The position numbers were made by a program, and so were the translations under genes. DNA of 31,319 nt from DASSJM01 sp036280655 (lineage in GTDB: Bacteria > Actinomycetota > UBA4738 > HRBIN12). How positions within the stretch are numbered: the stretch's first letter is position 1; the number at the start of each line of letters is the position of its first letter. Positions 30,381 through 31,319 of the stretch are shown here, piece by piece. The notes beneath the pieces were generated by a model. It saw only the letters and a program-made list of their open reading frames with translations. It was not told the DNA's origin and searched no databases. The stretch covers positions 1 through 31,319 of the forward strand of contig DASUQI010000029.1 of the NCBI GenBank assembly GCA_036280655.1, in the 5' to 3' direction.

Positions 30381-30911
30381 ATGCAAGAGTCGAGAAGCGA
30401 AGACGTCGCGACGCGTGATCGCAACGGGGACCGCCGGGTGTCCAAAGACCGTCGCATCAGTCGCAGCAGTACTGCAGCGGTCCCGGTGATGATCGGATCG
30501 CTGGCGCTCATCGTTGGATCGTTCCTGGATTGGATCGGCGGGCGGGATCAGGCCGTCGGGGCTTCAAACGGGTATCAAATCCCAGATGGACGCGTGGCTC
30601 TCGGGATCGGCGCTGCGCTGCTGATCATGGGCATCCTCATGGCAGCAAACAAGCGCGTCGGCACTTGGTTCGATGCGGACCTGCTCGGCACGGCGCTCTC
30701 GACCTTCGCGCTCGCGACGATCGTGGCGCTCTGGGCGTACCTAGGCTCGGAAGACCGTTCTCCCGAGATCGGGCTCTTCGTGGCCGCGGCCGGTGCGGTC
30801 ATCGCCATGGTGGGTTCCCTCGTGGCTCTCTTGAAGAGCGGATCGGACCGAGCGACCTGGGACGAGGAAGGTAGAGGCGACGTGGGGAGAAATCGACGCC
30901 TCGCGGCATAA
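30381..30911 (+). CDS. Small integral membrane protein
   Basis: 176 residues, ATG with GAGGAGGACGA. A charged N-terminus (QESRSEDVATRDRNGDRR) is followed by about four hydrophobic segments (AAVPVMIGSLALIVGSFLDWIG, VALGIGAALLIMGILMAA, LLGTALSTFALATIVALWAYLG, IGLFVAAAGAVIAMVGSLVALL) and a charged tail. No family recognised. It is the only gene before the strong terminator at 30.97 kb. Confidence 0.7.
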   Translation: MQESRSEDVATRDRNGDRRVSKDRRISRSSTAAVPVMIGSLALIVGSFLDWIGGRDQAVGASNGYQIPDGRVALGIGAALLIMGILMAANKRVGTWFDADLLGTALSTFALATIVALWAYLGSEDRSPEIGLFVAAAGAVIAMVGSLVALLKSGSDRATWDEEGRGDVGRNRRLAA

Positions 30912-30973
30912 AGGCACAGAGCTAAGGGCTACTGATCAGCATCGGGCGGCTGACTCCCAAGCCATTTCCGCCA

Positions 30974-31008
30974 GAGACCCCCGTTTCCTTCGGGCAAACG
31001 GGGGTCTC
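30974..31008 (+). terminator. Strong 13-bp hairpin
   Basis: GAGACCCCCGTTT and AAACGGGGGTCTC are perfect complements around a 9-nt loop (CCTTCGGGC), 62 bp after the membrane-protein stop. Very likely a transcription terminator. Confidence 0.85.
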
Positions 31009-31159
31009 ACTCATCTACGATCCGAACACCTGACAGCAGAAGCGCGGGTCGTTCTCGCGTGCCAGACTCGGGGCAATGCGCCTTGCGGGTCGCGGGATCC
31101 CGCGCGAGCGCGGAGTCATCCTATGCGTGCGACGCGGGCTAGTTGGGTACGCCCGACTT

Positions 31160-31319
31160 ATGTGGTTGCGAAAGCTCGCGGGCAGCGTGGGGTCGAGCCT
31201 TTGGTTCGTGCCGGTCATGTGTGTCCTCGCGGGCGCGGCGATCTCCTTCGGCACGATCTCCCTCGACCGAGCCTTTGACTATCAGGCGATCCCGCAGGTG
31301 ATCGTCGGTCGGCCGACCT
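31160..31319 (+). CDS. DUF2254-like membrane protein, 3' part outside window
   Basis: The frame reads MWLRKLAGSVGSSLWFVPVMCVLAGAAISFG then TISLDRAFDYQAIPQVIVGR and continues past the window. The SSLWFVP start of the first membrane helix followed by an LDR motif is typical of DUF2254 membrane proteins (function unknown). GTG 31127 in the same frame, with GGAG upstream, is an alternative start. Only the first 53 codons are visible. Confidence 0.55.
   Translation, partial: MWLRKLAGSVGSSLWFVPVMCVLAGAAISFGTISLDRAFDYQAIPQVIVGRPT

Noticed and set aside
31015..31254. 79-codon minus-strand ORF
   Set aside because: Arg/Pro-rich shadow antisense to the DUF2254-like start; no ribosome site.

Overview
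The window is GC-rich with strong G/C bias at third codon positions, many GTG starts and GTGA/TGATG stop-start overlaps. The gene set (single-chain glycyl-tRNA synthetase, recO-uppS-glyS, ppdK, dgt-dnaG-rpoD, a two-part ALDH next to deoC, a LexA-type GAAC-N4-GTTC box) points to an actinobacterium, probably a lineage outside the well-studied orders. The class cannot be fixed from the sequence alone.

Positions 1-21.8 kb are a compact chromosomal backbone. In order: deoC (5' end outside the window); a full ALDH and a truncated ALDH without catalytic residues that together look like a split ALDH16; a TPR-LuxR regulator followed by an SRPBCC/cupin pair; recO-uppS-glyS; a small membrane protein and a lipoprotein with an HELTH metallopeptidase motif; pyruvate phosphate dikinase; a probable SOS operon (M15-type peptidase, exported protein, lipoprotein) behind a perfect 14-bp LexA-like palindrome; a DUF218 protein convergent with a cupredoxin lipoprotein; and dgt-dnaG-rpoD. 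Several backbone genes start 6-7 nt after a TANNNT -10 box, suggesting leaderless mRNAs.

A tRNA-Asn(GTT) gene at 21.9 kb is the border. From there to about 29 kb lies an accessory region of small, unrelated and often broken genes: frameshifted minus-strand genes, lipoproteins, a CxxC/HTH protein, a glyoxalase-like remnant, fused small membrane proteins, an RsbW-like kinase with a STAS antagonist, an MFS transporter and a secreted protein. These are separated by at least eight same-direction copies, some partial, of one ~60-bp sequence. Each copy can be read as the C-terminus of a small protein (LLIDCEEDRTLRAVLVGMLRE). Only two copies (22.1 and 28.8 kb) keep a longer N-terminal part. The pattern resembles a cassette array with a shared 3' element, and it is the main candidate for something undescribed. 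No recombinase is present in the window.

From 29 to 31.3 kb there is an H1-like basic protein with a 15-bp tandem repeat, an MscS-type transmembrane-helix protein without the channel beta domain, a small membrane protein with a strong terminator behind it, and the start of a DUF2254-like membrane protein cut by the window edge.
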